DNA of 64,000 nt from CAYSPG01 sp964432885 (lineage in GTDB: Bacteria; Bacteroidota; Bacteroidia; AKYH767-A; OLB10). A program made the translations under genes and the position numbers. Below are positions 1 through 8,653 of the stretch, piece after piece. The DNA is taken from positions 310,001-374,000 of the forward strand of contig CAYSPG010000001.1 in NCBI GenBank assembly GCA_964432885.1, in the 5' to 3' direction. How positions within the stretch are numbered: the first letter of the stretch is position 1; the number at the start of each line of letters is the position of its first letter. The notes under the pieces were generated by a model. That model saw nothing but the letters and a program-made list of their open reading frames with translations. It was not told the origin of the DNA and made no database searches.

Positions 1-438
1 TCCGCCAAGCACTATAATATTTTTTTTATCGGCAAATTTATCACGCGTCCATTTTCTAAATGATTTGTAACCGCCCTTTAGAAGTATTGTTTTAAAACCT
101 GCCATTGTAAGCAGCCATGCAATTATTCCGCTTCGCATACCGCCTCTCCAGCAATAAATGGCAACTATTTTATCGCTTGAAATTTTCTTAGCGTCATCAA
201 TAAACTGATGAAAGCGAGGCCCGACCAATTCAAATCCTTTTTGTACCGCTTCTTCTCTTCCCTTGTGTTTGTAGGTGGTGCCAATTATTTCGCGCTCCTG
301 ATTGTTTAGTAACGGCATATTATGAGCAGCTGGAAAATGAGCGCGACAAAATTCGGCTGGACTACGAACATCAATTACTGGCAAATTATTTCTGCTTACC
401 TCATTAATAAAATCATGTACCAATAGCGTTACAGGCAT
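1..438 (-). CDS. mnmH: tRNA 2-selenouridine synthase MnmH, N-terminal part
   Basis: The gene runs off the left edge of the window; 146 codons are present, from ATG at 438 to base 1 with no stop. The visible part is a rhodanese domain: VIDVRSPAEF near residues 20-29 and the active-site loop YCWRGGMRS near residues 106-114, with the catalytic Cys. It ends at VLGG, where the P-loop of the second domain should begin. Rhodanese followed by a P-loop is the MnmH/SelU architecture. This enzyme replaces sulfur by selenium (through a geranylated intermediate) at the wobble 2-thiouridine of some tRNAs. The loop sequence is very characteristic of the family. The P-loop itself lies outside the window and could not be checked. 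Confidence 0.88.
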   Translation of the reverse strand, partial: MPVTLLVHDFINEVSRNNLPVIDVRSPAEFCRAHFPAAHNMPLLNNQEREIIGTTYKHKGREEAVQKGFELVGPRFHQFIDDAKKISSDKIVAIYCWRGGMRSGIIAWLLTMAGFKTILLKGGYKSFRKWTRDKFADKKNIIVLGG

Positions 439-542
439 CGACTTTTTTTTGTAAAAATAATTTAAAGCGTGATAATTCGGCCTTAAAAAAGGAAAACCAA
501 TAAACAATTGGTGTCAGGATAAAATATGGGCAGGCAAAAAAC

Positions 543-564
543 CTGTTTTTACTTAAAAAAACAG
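543..564 (-). terminator. Probable terminator of the yqgE gene
   Basis: A perfect 8-bp inverted repeat (CTGTTTTT / AAAAACAG) with a 6-nt loop lies about 20 bases beyond the yqgE stop. On the minus strand it is followed by GTTTTTTG. The stem is AT-rich and therefore weak, so this is a modest call. Confidence 0.4.
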
Positions 565-585
565 CAACCGAGAAAAACTACTCTT

Positions 586-1149
586 TTAATTTAATGAAGG
601 GTCTTCGGGAAAATTAGCCAGCATTGCATATTCGTTTCCCATACTGCGAAGCACCTGGCTCCATAAAGCTTTTGGATTAGCACAAAATGTAAACTCCTTT
701 TTTGCTTCAGAAAGCATCCATGCTTTGTCCTTTATTTCATCATCTAACTGGCGGGGTTCCCAACCCGAGTATCCGGCATAAAAACGAATTTGGTCGGGCA
801 AAATTTGCCGGGTGTCAATCATAAACTTTAACTGGTCATAGTCGCCACCCCAAAAAATTCCGGGAACGATTTCACGTGATCCTGTTAAAATTTTTCCGAC
901 TGTATGAATGTAAAACAAGGTATCGGTATCTACCGGGCCACCAAAATACAGGGGGGCATCAAAAGTTGGAAAATCATCAACGGCATCGTTTACTTTCAAA
1001 TCGGTGGGTTTATTTAAAATAAATCCCAACGTACCGTGGTTATCGTGCTCACTGAGCAAAACCACTGCGCGCTTAAAATAATTGTCGTTTTGAAAAGGCT
1101 CTGAAATAAGCAGTGAGCCTGTTGCTGCATGATGTAGGAGATTTTTCAT
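586..1149 (-). CDS. YqgE/AlgH family protein (UPF0301)
   Basis: This 187-residue cytoplasmic protein has the normal length for the family. It carries the family signatures: the N-terminal GSLLISEPFQNDNYFKRAV, then LLSEHD and GFILNKPT near residues 31-48, then LYFGGPVD near residues 67-74 and YAGYSGWEPRQL near residues 124-135. The molecular function of YqgE/AlgH is not established; AlgH was named from alginate regulation in Pseudomonas. The start ATG is followed directly by MKNLL and no better start is visible. The gene appears monocistronic, with an AT-rich 240-base stretch upstream that it shares with the divergent pdxH. Confidence 0.9.
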   Translation of the reverse strand: MKNLLHHAATGSLLISEPFQNDNYFKRAVVLLSEHDNHGTLGFILNKPTDLKVNDAVDDFPTFDAPLYFGGPVDTDTLFYIHTVGKILTGSREIVPGIFWGGDYDQLKFMIDTRQILPDQIRFYAGYSGWEPRQLDDEIKDKAWMLSEAKKEFTFCANPKALWSQVLRSMGNEYAMLANFPEDPSLN

Positions 1150-1392
1150 TACCTTAAGATTTTAAATTATTTAACGTTTGCAAATTGCTAAAGTTCTATT
1201 TAAAAGGTTTTCTGATTACATTAATTTTTGAGTTGTATGTATCTTTTATAACTATTCATTACTAAAAACATGCCATTGGTTTATAAATTCATTATTTAAA
1301 ACAATTATGATGGCCATAATGGATTAAAAACCGTGAACTTTTACTAAAATCTTACAACAAAAAACAAAAGTAATTATTGCGAACTTTGCGGC

Positions 1393-2043
1393 ATGAAGAA
1401 AAACACTAGTGAAGTTTTAAGAAAAATAAGAGTTGACTTTAGTTCGGCACCTATTGATGTTTTAACCATCAGCGCAAACCCATTTGACGAATTTGATAAA
1501 TGGATGCGTATGGCTGTTAAACATAAAATTATTGAACCAAATGCCATGAACCTTGCAACCGTTTCGGCTGATAAGAAGCCATCTTCACGCATCGTTTTAT
1601 TGCGAGGTTTTGACAAAAACGGCTTTGCTTTTTTTACCAATTATAATAGTAAAAAGGCTGCCGACCTTACCAAAAACCCTTATGCTGCACTTAATTTTTT
1701 TTGGCCACAGTTACATAAGCAAATTCGTATTGAAGGCAAGATAACCAAGGCTTCGAAAAAAACAAGTGATGACTATTTTAATTCACGACCGCACGAAAGT
1801 CGTTTGGGCGCTTGGGCATCAGAACAGAGTAAAGTAATTGCTAATAGAAAAATATTAGAAGAGCGTACACAAATTTTTTCGAAGCAGTTTGAAAAAAAAA
1901 TCCCTCGCCCTTCACATTGGGGCGGGTATGTTTTAAAACCTGTTTATTTTGAGTTTTGGCATGGGCAAACAAACCGCCTTCATGACAGAATAGCCTTTAA
2001 ACTTGAAAAGGGAAAGTGGAAAATTTTTCGATTAGCCCCATAA
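1393..2043 (+). CDS. pdxH: Pyridoxamine/pyridoxine 5'-phosphate oxidase
   Basis: This is a 216-residue FMN-dependent oxidase making pyridoxal 5'-phosphate from PNP or PMP, the last step of vitamin B6 synthesis and salvage. Family signatures are clear. An FMN-binding beta-barrel block contains SSRIVLLRGFDKNGFAFFTN near residues 64-83, NSKKAADL follows, and FFWPQLHKQIRIEG lies near residues 102-115. The SRPHESRLGAWAS segment is the substrate and FMN contact region. The C-terminus WKIFRLAP matches the usual W-x-x-x-RLAP ending. It lies 15 bases upstream of rlmE on the same strand, so the two are probably co-transcribed. Confidence 0.95.
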   Translation: MKKNTSEVLRKIRVDFSSAPIDVLTISANPFDEFDKWMRMAVKHKIIEPNAMNLATVSADKKPSSRIVLLRGFDKNGFAFFTNYNSKKAADLTKNPYAALNFFWPQLHKQIRIEGKITKASKKTSDDYFNSRPHESRLGAWASEQSKVIANRKILEERTQIFSKQFEKKIPRPSHWGGYVLKPVYFEFWHGQTNRLHDRIAFKLEKGKWKIFRLAP

Positions 2044-2058
2044 CACAATAAATGCCTA

Positions 2059-2655
2059 ATGGCTTATTCACCTAACGATTTTTATGCGCGCAAAGCAAAA
2101 AAAGAAAACTTTGTTGCCCGTTCTATTTACAAACTGGAGGAAATAGACAGCAAGCATCATTTGTTTGCACGAAATGATTTTGTACTTGATTTAGGAGCAT
2201 CCCCTGGTTCTTGGACGCAGTATGCTTCAAGAAAAATTGGAACTGAAGGAAAAGTATTTGGAATTGACTTAAAGCCATCTGAAATAAAATTAGCCAACGC
2301 AATTTTTGTTCAGGGTGATATTAATGATATTAAATTTGAAACGCTTTTTGAAAAGTATGCGCTAACCAAAAAATTTAATGTGGTGATGAGTGATATGGCA
2401 CCCAATACCACAAGCAATCGGTTCACCGACCAGGCACGCTCGTATGATTTGTGCATAATGGCATTGGAAACGGCAAAACAATTCTTGGTATCAGGAGGAA
2501 ATTTTGTTTGTAAAATATTTGATGGCGAAGATGCCATGAGTTTTCGCGACAGCGTAAAAGAATCCTTTAAAGAAGTTTACATAGTCAGACCCAAAAGCAC
2601 ACGCGATAGCTCAAAAGAAATTTTTGTGGTAGGAAAAAAATTTAAGGGTAATTGA
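2059..2655 (+). CDS. rlmE: 23S rRNA (uridine-2'-O-)-methyltransferase RlmE/FtsJ
   Basis: This 198-residue SAM-dependent methyltransferase should modify U2552 in the A-loop of 23S rRNA. The SAM motif VLDLGASPGSWTQYA lies near residues 43-57. The K-D-K-E catalytic tetrad can be followed: Lys in ARSIYKLEEID, Asp in MSDMAPN, Lys in VCKIFDGED and Glu in SSKEIFVV. Length and start (MAYSPNDFYARKAKKE) are typical. It sits just downstream of pdxH. Its last 14 bases overlap the 3' end of the convergent lipoprotein gene. Confidence 0.94.
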   Translation: MAYSPNDFYARKAKKENFVARSIYKLEEIDSKHHLFARNDFVLDLGASPGSWTQYASRKIGTEGKVFGIDLKPSEIKLANAIFVQGDINDIKFETLFEKYALTKKFNVVMSDMAPNTTSNRFTDQARSYDLCIMALETAKQFLVSGGNFVCKIFDGEDAMSFRDSVKESFKEVYIVRPKSTRDSSKEIFVVGKKFKGN

Positions 2656-3172
2656 TGTTTGAAAACAACCCTTCGGTTATTACCACTGAATCGGTACCGC
2701 CCGAATTAAAATCGAGGCCGGTAAATGAAAAGTTACCTGCTACTAAATTTTCGGCTGTGTTAAACTCAGTAAAAGTAAGTGTAGCAGTAGTAGTTGTGTA
2801 GTTTGTTGAACCTCTTACATAAGCAGCATTTACATTATAATACGTGCCGGCAGCAAATGCCTGTCCGTAATTAAACTGTATGTAATTACCCAATGAATCG
2901 GCTCCACTTATTAATAAAAAGTTTCCATTTACAACTTGAGCCGACACGCTGTTTCCTGTTGAAGAAAATGGTTGCCCATCCACTTTGGCCGAAATAAAAG
3001 GCTGGCATTGCGGACAATGCCCTCCGCAATCAATACCTGTTTCATCATAGTTTTTAACTCCGTCATCGCAGGTGTTATAAGGCTGAGGGTCGTTGCCTGT
3101 TTCGGCTTCTTGTTTCATGCAGGCACTAAGCAGTACAATGGCTACAGAAAAAAAGTATATGGCTTTATTCAT
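2642..3172 (-). CDS. Secreted lipoprotein with CxDGxxNxDETGxDCGGxCxxC motif
   Basis: This 176-residue protein has a lipoprotein signal peptide ending LLSAC (lipid-modified Cys at 18). A cysteine-rich segment at residues 35-56 follows, reading CDDGVKNYDETGIDCGGHCP and then QC. This cluster is frequent near the N-terminus of secreted Bacteroidota proteins. The rest (from about residue 60, FISAKVDGQPF) looks like a compact beta domain with many Thr and Asn. I do not recognise a specific family, and the function is unknown. It is convergent with rlmE, sharing 14 bases. Confidence 0.75.
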   Translation of the reverse strand: MNKAIYFFSVAIVLLSACMKQEAETGNDPQPYNTCDDGVKNYDETGIDCGGHCPQCQPFISAKVDGQPFSSTGNSVSAQVVNGNFLLISGADSLGNYIQFNYGQAFAAGTYYNVNAAYVRGSTNYTTTTATLTFTEFNTAENLVAGNFSFTGLDFNSGGTDSVVITEGLFSNINYP

Positions 3173-3292
3173 GCAGTAAAGGTATAAAAAGTTTGTGCTT
3201 TCAATAGAGTGTGTTTTTTTAAAGAAATCAAAGGGCGATATATATTCTAACTTATTTATTTATTTACTTTCACAGCACATAATTTTAAAAGC

Positions 3293-4348
3293 ATGAAAAA
3301 AATTACTCTTTTAAGTTTTGCCTTATTAAGTATTGTATTCAATTCTTATTCTCAAACCAACACCGGTGGAATTCCTTTAGGAACTTTACCACCATATTCT
3401 CAAAGCTTTTCATCAGCCGTGTGCGACACTATTTTTTCTTTTCCCACACTGGTAGGCTGGCCTGCGGGATTAGCATCAGATGGAACTAACCTGTGGATTT
3501 CGTCATATAACGAAACCTATTTATCAAAGTTTAGCAGCACCGGTGTGTTGTTGGATACACTTGATATACCCAATGTGCAAAACATTAACAATACTGGTGG
3601 CGATTTGGAATTTGACGGCACCCATCTACTTTTTGCAAGAGAGGATGATGGCATGTTATTTAAAATTGATATTGCTACCAAATCAATAGTGGCTCAGTTT
3701 GCGTTGCCTCAAAACTCTAACTCAGACCCTAACGACTTTGGCGTGGCATGGGATGGAACGTATATTTGGCATACCGCTTACAGTCCTGTTAATACACTTT
3801 ATAAACTGGATGCAAACACAGGAGCAATTTTAGCTTCGTACCCAATTGATGGTGGCGCTGACCTTCCACTTAAGTTTATCAATGGCAGTTTGTACACTAT
3901 TGACATATTTAACGCATCATTAATTCAACTTGACACAGCAAATGGAAATACACTAAACGTAATTCCATGGTGCCTTACTTATCCGTTAGGATTTACACTA
4001 CATAATGGACACGTGTGGGGATTGGCATCTGATTTTACCGACCGTGTTTATGAGTTTGATACCTTGCTGCTTAGCGTATTTAATTCGGAAAATAAAAGTG
4101 AATTTGATTTTACGATTGCCAATCCAGCATCGCAAAAGTTTGAATTGAATATTACAAGCAAATTTAATCACGCATTTGATGTTTCGGCAACTACTGCTCA
4201 GGGAATCACAGTTTATGAAAGCAAAAACATTTTAGCATCAGGTATACTTACTATTCCTGCTTCCTCGTTTTCAAAAGGTATTTACTTTATTAAACTTACG
4301 AGTGGAAAAACTACTTTGGTAAAAAAGGTGATAAAAATTCAGGACTAA
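3293..4348 (+). CDS. Secreted beta-propeller-like protein with type IX sorting domain
   Basis: This 351-residue protein has a signal peptide (MKKITLLSFALLSIVFNSYSQ). Its repeats resemble NHL or quinoprotein propeller blades: GLASDGTNLWISSY, DLEFDGTHLLFAREDD, GVAWDGTYIWHTAY, with spacing of about 45-60 residues. The last 80 residues (from about 270) look like a type IX secretion C-terminal sorting domain, ending GIYFIKLTSGKTTLVKKVIK. It should therefore be exported across the outer membrane and be surface-bound or released. The ligand is unknown. Its stop codon shares bases with the stop of convergent lpxB. Confidence 0.8.
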   Translation: MKKITLLSFALLSIVFNSYSQTNTGGIPLGTLPPYSQSFSSAVCDTIFSFPTLVGWPAGLASDGTNLWISSYNETYLSKFSSTGVLLDTLDIPNVQNINNTGGDLEFDGTHLLFAREDDGMLFKIDIATKSIVAQFALPQNSNSDPNDFGVAWDGTYIWHTAYSPVNTLYKLDANTGAILASYPIDGGADLPLKFINGSLYTIDIFNASLIQLDTANGNTLNVIPWCLTYPLGFTLHNGHVWGLASDFTDRVYEFDTLLLSVFNSENKSEFDFTIANPASQKFELNITSKFNHAFDVSATTAQGITVYESKNILASGILTIPASSFSKGIYFIKLTSGKTTLVKKVIKIQD

Positions 4349-5451
4349 GTTTCTTTAACCATAATGGTTGCCGCTTTGGCCGATGCACCCGAATTTCCTA
4401 AACGGTTTTTTAAATCAATATATCCCTGGGTTATACTTTCACGGTATATGGTGTTATCTAAAAGCAAGGTTAGCTCTTCGGTTAGCGTGTCTTCATTAAA
4501 ATTATTTTGGATTAATTCTTTTACCAGTGGTTTATCCAAAATTAAATTTACCAATGAAATGTATTTTACTTTTACCAGTTGCCTGGCTATTAAATATGAA
4601 AAAACGTTGCCTTTGTAACAAACCACTTCAGGCACTTCAAACAAGGCGGTCTCTAATGTGGCGGTACCCGATGTAACCATGGCAGCATAGCTGTATCGCA
4701 ACAGGCGGTAGGTTTGATTGGTTACAATAAAAATATTTGAGCCTGAAGTAAATTTTTTATAAAAACTTTGAGGAATGCTTTTGGCCGCAGCAATAACAAA
4801 GCAGTAGTTTGGAAATTTTTTAGCCACTTGAACCATCACTGGCAGCATATTGGCAATTTCCTGTGTGCGGCTACCGGGTATAATGGCTACAATTTTTTTA
4901 TCATTCGGAATTTTGAGTTGATTAAAGTCCTCATCGTTTTTTGCAACTTGTTTTATTTCGTCAAGCAATGGGTGGCCCACAAACTCAACATCGTAATTAA
5001 ATTTTTTATAAAAGTCTTTTTCAAAAGGAAGTATCACAAACATTTTGTCAACCGTGCGTTTTATTTTGTGTACGCGCGATTGTTTCCACGCCCAAATTTG
5101 GGGCGATATGTAGTAAAACACTTTAATGCCCTGTTGCTTTAAAAATTCAGCAATGCGCATATTAAAGCCGGGGTAGTCAACCAGAATTACGGCATTGGGT
5201 TTAAAGGCAACAATGTCTTTTTTACAAAAGGATAAATTTTTTAAGATGGTTTTTAAATTTTTGGCCACTTCAACAAAACCCATAAAGGCCAAATCACGAT
5301 AGTGTTTTACAATACGCACTCCTTGCAACTGCATTTTATCTCCACCCCAGCCTTGAAATATAGCATTTGCATCCTGTTTTTTTATTTCGGCTACCAGATT
5401 AGCTGCATGCATATCGCCCGATGCTTCACCTGCTATGATGTAATAACGCAT
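4345..5451 (-). CDS. lpxB: Lipid-A-disaccharide synthase
   Basis: This 368-residue GT19 glycosyltransferase joins UDP-diacylglucosamine and lipid X to make the lipid A disaccharide at the inner membrane. The N-terminal IIAGEASGDMHAANLV is the family hallmark. GWGGDKMQLQGV, LAFMGFVEV, DYPGFNMRIA and YYISPQIWAWKQSR follow in the usual order. The nucleotide-binding half has LLPGSR-like IIPGSRTQEI near residue 190 and VTSGTATLETALF near residue 260. It is the last gene of a surE - small membrane protein - small membrane protein - lpxB operon, a grouping also seen elsewhere in Bacteroidota. Confidence 0.96.
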   Translation of the reverse strand: MRYYIIAGEASGDMHAANLVAEIKKQDANAIFQGWGGDKMQLQGVRIVKHYRDLAFMGFVEVAKNLKTILKNLSFCKKDIVAFKPNAVILVDYPGFNMRIAEFLKQQGIKVFYYISPQIWAWKQSRVHKIKRTVDKMFVILPFEKDFYKKFNYDVEFVGHPLLDEIKQVAKNDEDFNQLKIPNDKKIVAIIPGSRTQEIANMLPVMVQVAKKFPNYCFVIAAAKSIPQSFYKKFTSGSNIFIVTNQTYRLLRYSYAAMVTSGTATLETALFEVPEVVCYKGNVFSYLIARQLVKVKYISLVNLILDKPLVKELIQNNFNEDTLTEELTLLLDNTIYRESITQGYIDLKNRLGNSGASAKAATIMVKET

Positions 5452-5454
5452 GGC

Positions 5455-5748
5455 CTAAAACATTTTGAGATAAACAATATAAAACCCGTAGATAAACGTG
5501 GCTCCTATAACTCCTTGCTGGCAACGTAGTTTTTCAAACTTATCAAAAGCAAAAAAAAGTGCCAGGTTAGCAAGTAAACTTAAACTAATGGTAGCGGCAA
5601 GGGTATTTGACTCCAGTAAGTTTAAAAAGAAATTTTTTACAGTCATAATTCTAAAAAATGAAAGATAATAAAGATAGAAGCCAATCAAGGGTGCCATGAG
5701 CCCACTTATGAATCCTATTAAAAATTTATCTTGTTTTAGCATTTGCAT
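5455..5748 (-). CDS. Small conserved membrane protein in the surE-lpxB operon
   Basis: This roughly 97-residue protein has three hydrophobic segments (near residues 10-30, 50-65 and 80-95). Its start is taken at ATG 5748 (MQMLKQDKFLIGF) rather than the TTG six bases upstream. Its stop is three bases before the lpxB start, so translation is probably coupled. The function is not known to me. Its position suggests a link to envelope biogenesis, but that is inference only. Confidence 0.65.
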   Translation of the reverse strand: MQMLKQDKFLIGFISGLMAPLIGFYLYYLSFFRIMTVKNFFLNLLESNTLAATISLSLLANLALFFAFDKFEKLRCQQGVIGATFIYGFYIVYLKMF

Positions 5749-5778
5749 AATCAACGTAGCTTTTAATTATTTATAAAT

Positions 5779-6063
5779 TTATTGATGATAATATTTATAA
5801 AAAAATCCCAGCGCAAAAATAAAAACGCCCAACAACCATCCTTTGCCAAACTTTTGCATTTGCAGGTTTATCATAAATACCCTAAACAAAATTATTGTAG
5901 CAATTAATGTAAATAGTTCGGGCTTTGGATAAAAAAAGAGTGAACCAAAATTAGTTGCCTCGGTCAACGGTTTTAGCACCACTGTAAGCAGTAAATAAAA
6001 AGCCGAGCTAAATACCGCATCAAAAAAAACTCCCAGAAAAAAATTATCTGCCCTCCTACTCAT
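5779..6063 (-). CDS. Small membrane protein coupled to surE
   Basis: This 94-residue protein has three likely membrane helices (about residues 8-30, 48-66 and 72-90) and a basic, aromatic C-terminus (FYKYYHQ). Its ATG overlaps the surE stop by 8 bases, a strong sign of translational coupling. No family is recognised. It lies 30 bases upstream of the next small membrane protein gene. Confidence 0.65.
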   Translation of the reverse strand: MSRRADNFFLGVFFDAVFSSAFYLLLTVVLKPLTEATNFGSLFFYPKPELFTLIATIILFRVFMINLQMQKFGKGWLLGVFIFALGFFYKYYHQ

Positions 6064-6826
6064 TCCACTTTAGTTTGTTTAATGCGGGTATGGCATGATG
6101 GGATGTAAAATCAAAATCAACAGGCACTAAGCTTACATATCCGTTTGCCAATGCCCACTCATCTGTATCCTGGCCTTTATCGGGATTTACAAACTTGCCT
6201 GTAAGCCAATAATACTTTCGGTTGTTGGGGTCAAGGCGCTCGTCAAATTCCTCGTGCCACTTGCCTATTGCCTGCCGGCAAATTTTTATTCCCTTTATTT
6301 CCTGCACAGGCAGGTTGGGAATGTTTACGTTTAACAGCAAATCTCTGATGGGCGGTGCTGCCAGCACTGTGGCTGCAATGGAGTAAACGTATTTTTTGGC
6401 GGCAGTTAAATCGGCATCAAGTTTAAAATTGGAAAGCGAAAAACCAATACTTGGTATACCCTCGATTGCGCCTTCCATGGCTGCGGACATGGTGCCGCTG
6501 TAAATTACATTTATACTTGAGTTGCTGCCATGATTAATTCCGCTTACGCATAAATCGGGCTTGCGGTGCAACACTTTATTTACTGCCAGTTTAACGCAGT
6601 CAACCGGAGTGCCTGAGCATTGATAGGCTTCTACTCCGGAGTAAATGTCAACCCTATCCATGCGCAATGGCTTGTTAATGGTTATGGCATGGCCCATGCC
6701 GCTTTGCGGACTGTCAGGGGCAACCACGTATACATGCCCAAGTTTTTTCATTTCTTCTATTAATGCACGTATGCCCGGGGCTGTTACACCGTCATCATTG
6801 GTAACTAATATGGTGGGTTTGCTCAT
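6056..6826 (-). CDS. surE: 5'/3'-nucleotidase SurE
   Basis: This 256-residue metal-dependent nucleoside monophosphate phosphatase is linked to survival under stress. The N-terminal ILVTNDDGVTAPGI (metal ligands Asp11 and Asp12), VVAPDSPQSGMGHAIT (metal-ligand Ser and active-site loop), GTPVDCVKLA, SGINHGSN (metal-ligand Asn) and YSGTMSAAMEG all occur in the family order. It heads the operon that ends with lpxB. About 175 AT-rich bases separate it from the divergent gene at 7004. Confidence 0.96.
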   Translation of the reverse strand: MSKPTILVTNDDGVTAPGIRALIEEMKKLGHVYVVAPDSPQSGMGHAITINKPLRMDRVDIYSGVEAYQCSGTPVDCVKLAVNKVLHRKPDLCVSGINHGSNSSINVIYSGTMSAAMEGAIEGIPSIGFSLSNFKLDADLTAAKKYVYSIAATVLAAPPIRDLLLNVNIPNLPVQEIKGIKICRQAIGKWHEEFDERLDPNNRKYYWLTGKFVNPDKGQDTDEWALANGYVSLVPVDFDFTSHHAIPALNKLKWNE

Positions 6827-6966
6827 GGGGCTAAAGTAGAAAGAAGATGTAAATTGCTGTAGTTGCCTGCGCGGCTTTTTTTGTCAACATAATTTGAAAG
6901 TGTGTATGGTGCAACTTGTTTGGCTTTATAATTTTATATTTAACTAATCTTTTATTTTAGTACTAT

Positions 6967-6974
6967 TATATTTG
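6967..6974 (+). promoter_or_regulatory. Bacteroidota-type -7 promoter element (TATATTTG)
   Basis: TATATTTG matches the TAnnTTTG consensus and lies 29 bases before the ATG of the DUF1761 gene. No convincing -33 TTTG is seen at the right distance. Confidence 0.45.
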
Positions 6975-7003
6975 TACACATAAACCCATAAAAATTAATT
7001 ACA

Positions 7004-7459
7004 ATGGATCAACCTCAAATGAATTTTGCAGCTATTGCTGTATCCACAATTATTCCCATGTTAATGGGATTTATTTATTACAACCCTGCTTTATTTGGCA
7101 ATGCATGGATGAAAGCCAATGGTTTTACAAAAGAAAGCTTGGGTAATGGCCCCAAGCCGGTTTTGTATTTGTTGGCAATGGGCGTATCATTTTTGCTTAC
7201 CATGTTTTTTTGGTCATGGGTAACCGGTGCCGGTGGAGTTGATAAAATGCAAGTGGTTGACCCGGTTGATGGGCATAGTTATGTTACCTTTAAACATGGT
7301 GTAGCTCACGGAATTATTTTTGGCATTACTGTGTTGCTTCCCATTTTTGCTACGATGGCTATTTTTGAAAAACGTAAATTTTCGTGGGCTTTTATCAATT
7401 GGGGATATTGGACTATTACAGCCATATTGATGTGCGGGGTGCTAAGTGCGTGGCGCTAA
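7004..7459 (+). CDS. DUF1761 family membrane protein
   Basis: This 151-residue protein has four hydrophobic segments. The N-terminal region INxxA-like FAAIAVSTIIPMLMGFIYYN followed by LFGNAWMKANGFTKE is the typical DUF1761 opening. A conserved HGVAHGIIFG segment lies near residues 104-113. It is an inner-membrane protein of unknown function. It stands alone, preceded by its own -7 element and followed by a long perfect inverted repeat. Confidence 0.8.
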   Translation: MDQPQMNFAAIAVSTIIPMLMGFIYYNPALFGNAWMKANGFTKESLGNGPKPVLYLLAMGVSFLLTMFFWSWVTGAGGVDKMQVVDPVDGHSYVTFKHGVAHGIIFGITVLLPIFATMAIFEKRKFSWAFINWGYWTITAILMCGVLSAWR

Positions 7460-7531
7460 TGTTATTTTTAAATAACTAGGGTGCGATAAAGTTTATACCT
7501 AATAAACGATTTGTTTTTTTAAGCAGAAAAC

Positions 7532-7577
7532 ATTTTACCCCTATGTACTTAGGATTTTAAGTACATAGGGGTAAAAT
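7532..7577. repeat. Perfect 19-bp inverted repeat, 8-nt loop
   Basis: The left arm at 7532-7550 (ATTTTACCCCTATGTACTT) pairs without mismatch to the right arm at 7559-7577, around the 8-base spacer AGGATTTT. It lies 70 bases after the DUF1761 gene. No T-tract follows immediately on either strand, so it is not a standard intrinsic terminator. It may act as a transcript 3' end structure or a protein-binding palindrome. I did not find a second copy in the window. Confidence 0.7.
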
Positions 7578-7690
7578 ATTAAAATTTTAACGCTCCCTTT
7601 AAGTTAAAAAGCTTTTGCGTTTATAATTTTAGTTGGGCACCAATTATTTTAAGAGCATAACACAGCAAACCATTCAAATAGCAATATCCC

Positions 7691-7720
7691 TTTGTTAAGC
7701 GAATAAAAAAATTATCTTTG
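7691..7720 (+). promoter_or_regulatory. Promoter: TTTG - N18 - TATCTTTG
   Basis: A -33 TTTG at 7691-7694 and a -7 TATCTTTG at 7713-7720 are separated by 18 bases, close to the Bacteroidota consensus. The pair ends 28 bases before the start of the TPR membrane protein gene. Confidence 0.6.
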
Positions 7721-7748
7721 CCGCGCTTAAAAAAAATTATAATTAATA

Positions 7749-8423
7749 ATGGCAGATAATAAAGACCAAGGCATTGATATAAATGAACGTTTAGATAAAG
7801 CCGAAGAGTATTTTCAGGAAAACCGCAAAAGTTTAACCATTATTGGAGTGGTGGCCGTAGTGCTTATAGGCGGCTATTTTGCATACAACCAGTTTATTGT
7901 AAAACCGCAGCAGCAAAGTGCCGAAAAAGAAATGTTTATGGCCGAGCAGTATTTTAAAGCCGACTCGCTTGACAAAGCCATAAAGGGCGATGGCAACTTT
8001 CCCGGTTTTGAAGAAATAATTGAAAACTACGGCAGCAGCAAATCAGGCAATTTGGCACATTATTACCTTGGCGTTTGCTACCTCAAAAAAGGCGAATTTG
8101 AAAAAGCCATTGAAACGCTTGAGAAGTATGATGCCGAAGACGACATTACCGGTGCCCTGGCGCTGGGCTGCATTGGCGATGCATATCTCGAAAAAAATGA
8201 TAAAGAAAACGCAGCTAAGTTTTATAAAAAAGCCATTGATTACGACAGCAACCAGTTTACCGCAGCCGTATATATGATGAAGCTGGCTATGGTTAACGAA
8301 TTAAATGGCGACTACAAAAGCGCTGCCGATTTGTACGAAAAAATTAAAAAAGATTACCCAAACAGCACCGAAGCCCGCGAGGTGGGAACCTACCTTGCCC
8401 GCGCACAGGCGCTTATTAAATAA
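7749..8423 (+). CDS. Membrane-anchored tetratricopeptide repeat protein (YfgM-like)
   Basis: This 224-residue protein has a short cytoplasmic N-terminus, one transmembrane helix (about residues 28-46, LTIIGVVAVVLIGGYFAYN), then a soluble domain with at least three TPR motifs (HYYLGVCYLKKGEFEKAIETL, CIGDAYLEKNDKENAAKFYK and the segment after residue 180). This arrangement matches the YfgM / TPR-like_2 family, in which the TPR domain faces the periplasm and works with secretion chaperones. The role here is inferred only. A strong terminator follows directly, so the gene is monocistronic. Confidence 0.8.
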   Translation: MADNKDQGIDINERLDKAEEYFQENRKSLTIIGVVAVVLIGGYFAYNQFIVKPQQQSAEKEMFMAEQYFKADSLDKAIKGDGNFPGFEEIIENYGSSKSGNLAHYYLGVCYLKKGEFEKAIETLEKYDAEDDITGALALGCIGDAYLEKNDKENAAKFYKKAIDYDSNQFTAAVYMMKLAMVNELNGDYKSAADLYEKIKKDYPNSTEAREVGTYLARAQALIK

Positions 8424-8437
8424 TTTGTTTTTTAATA

Positions 8438-8477
8438 AAAAACTCCGTAGCAACCAGCTTGTTACGGAGTTTTTTTT
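8438..8477 (+). terminator. Rho-independent terminator after the TPR gene
   Basis: A 16-bp stem (8438-8453 with 8459-8474, one G.U pair) has a 5-nt loop and runs directly into a T-tract. It lies 15 bases after the stop codon. Confidence 0.88.
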
Positions 8478-8601
8478 ATTTAATAGGTTTAATCTTATAC
8501 TTATACGCTACAATCTATATTTCGCTTACGCAATTAATTAGTTGGGATACGCAATAAGATGTTGCGCTTGCTTAGTTCTAAATAAGTTTTCTCTTTAAAA
8601 T

Positions 8602-8629
8602 AAAAAATCCCGCAATGTTGGTTGCGGGA
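8602..8629 (-). terminator. Terminator of the 41-residue lipoprotein gene
   Basis: On the minus strand the stem TCCCGCAA / TTGCGGGA (8608-8629, 6-nt loop) is followed by TTTTTTA. It lies 25 bases beyond the stop of the small lipoprotein gene, which supports that gene as a real transcription unit. A longer T-tract on the plus strand suggests it may work both ways. Confidence 0.72.
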
Positions 8630-8653
8630 AAACGTTTTTTTTTAAATTTCTTT

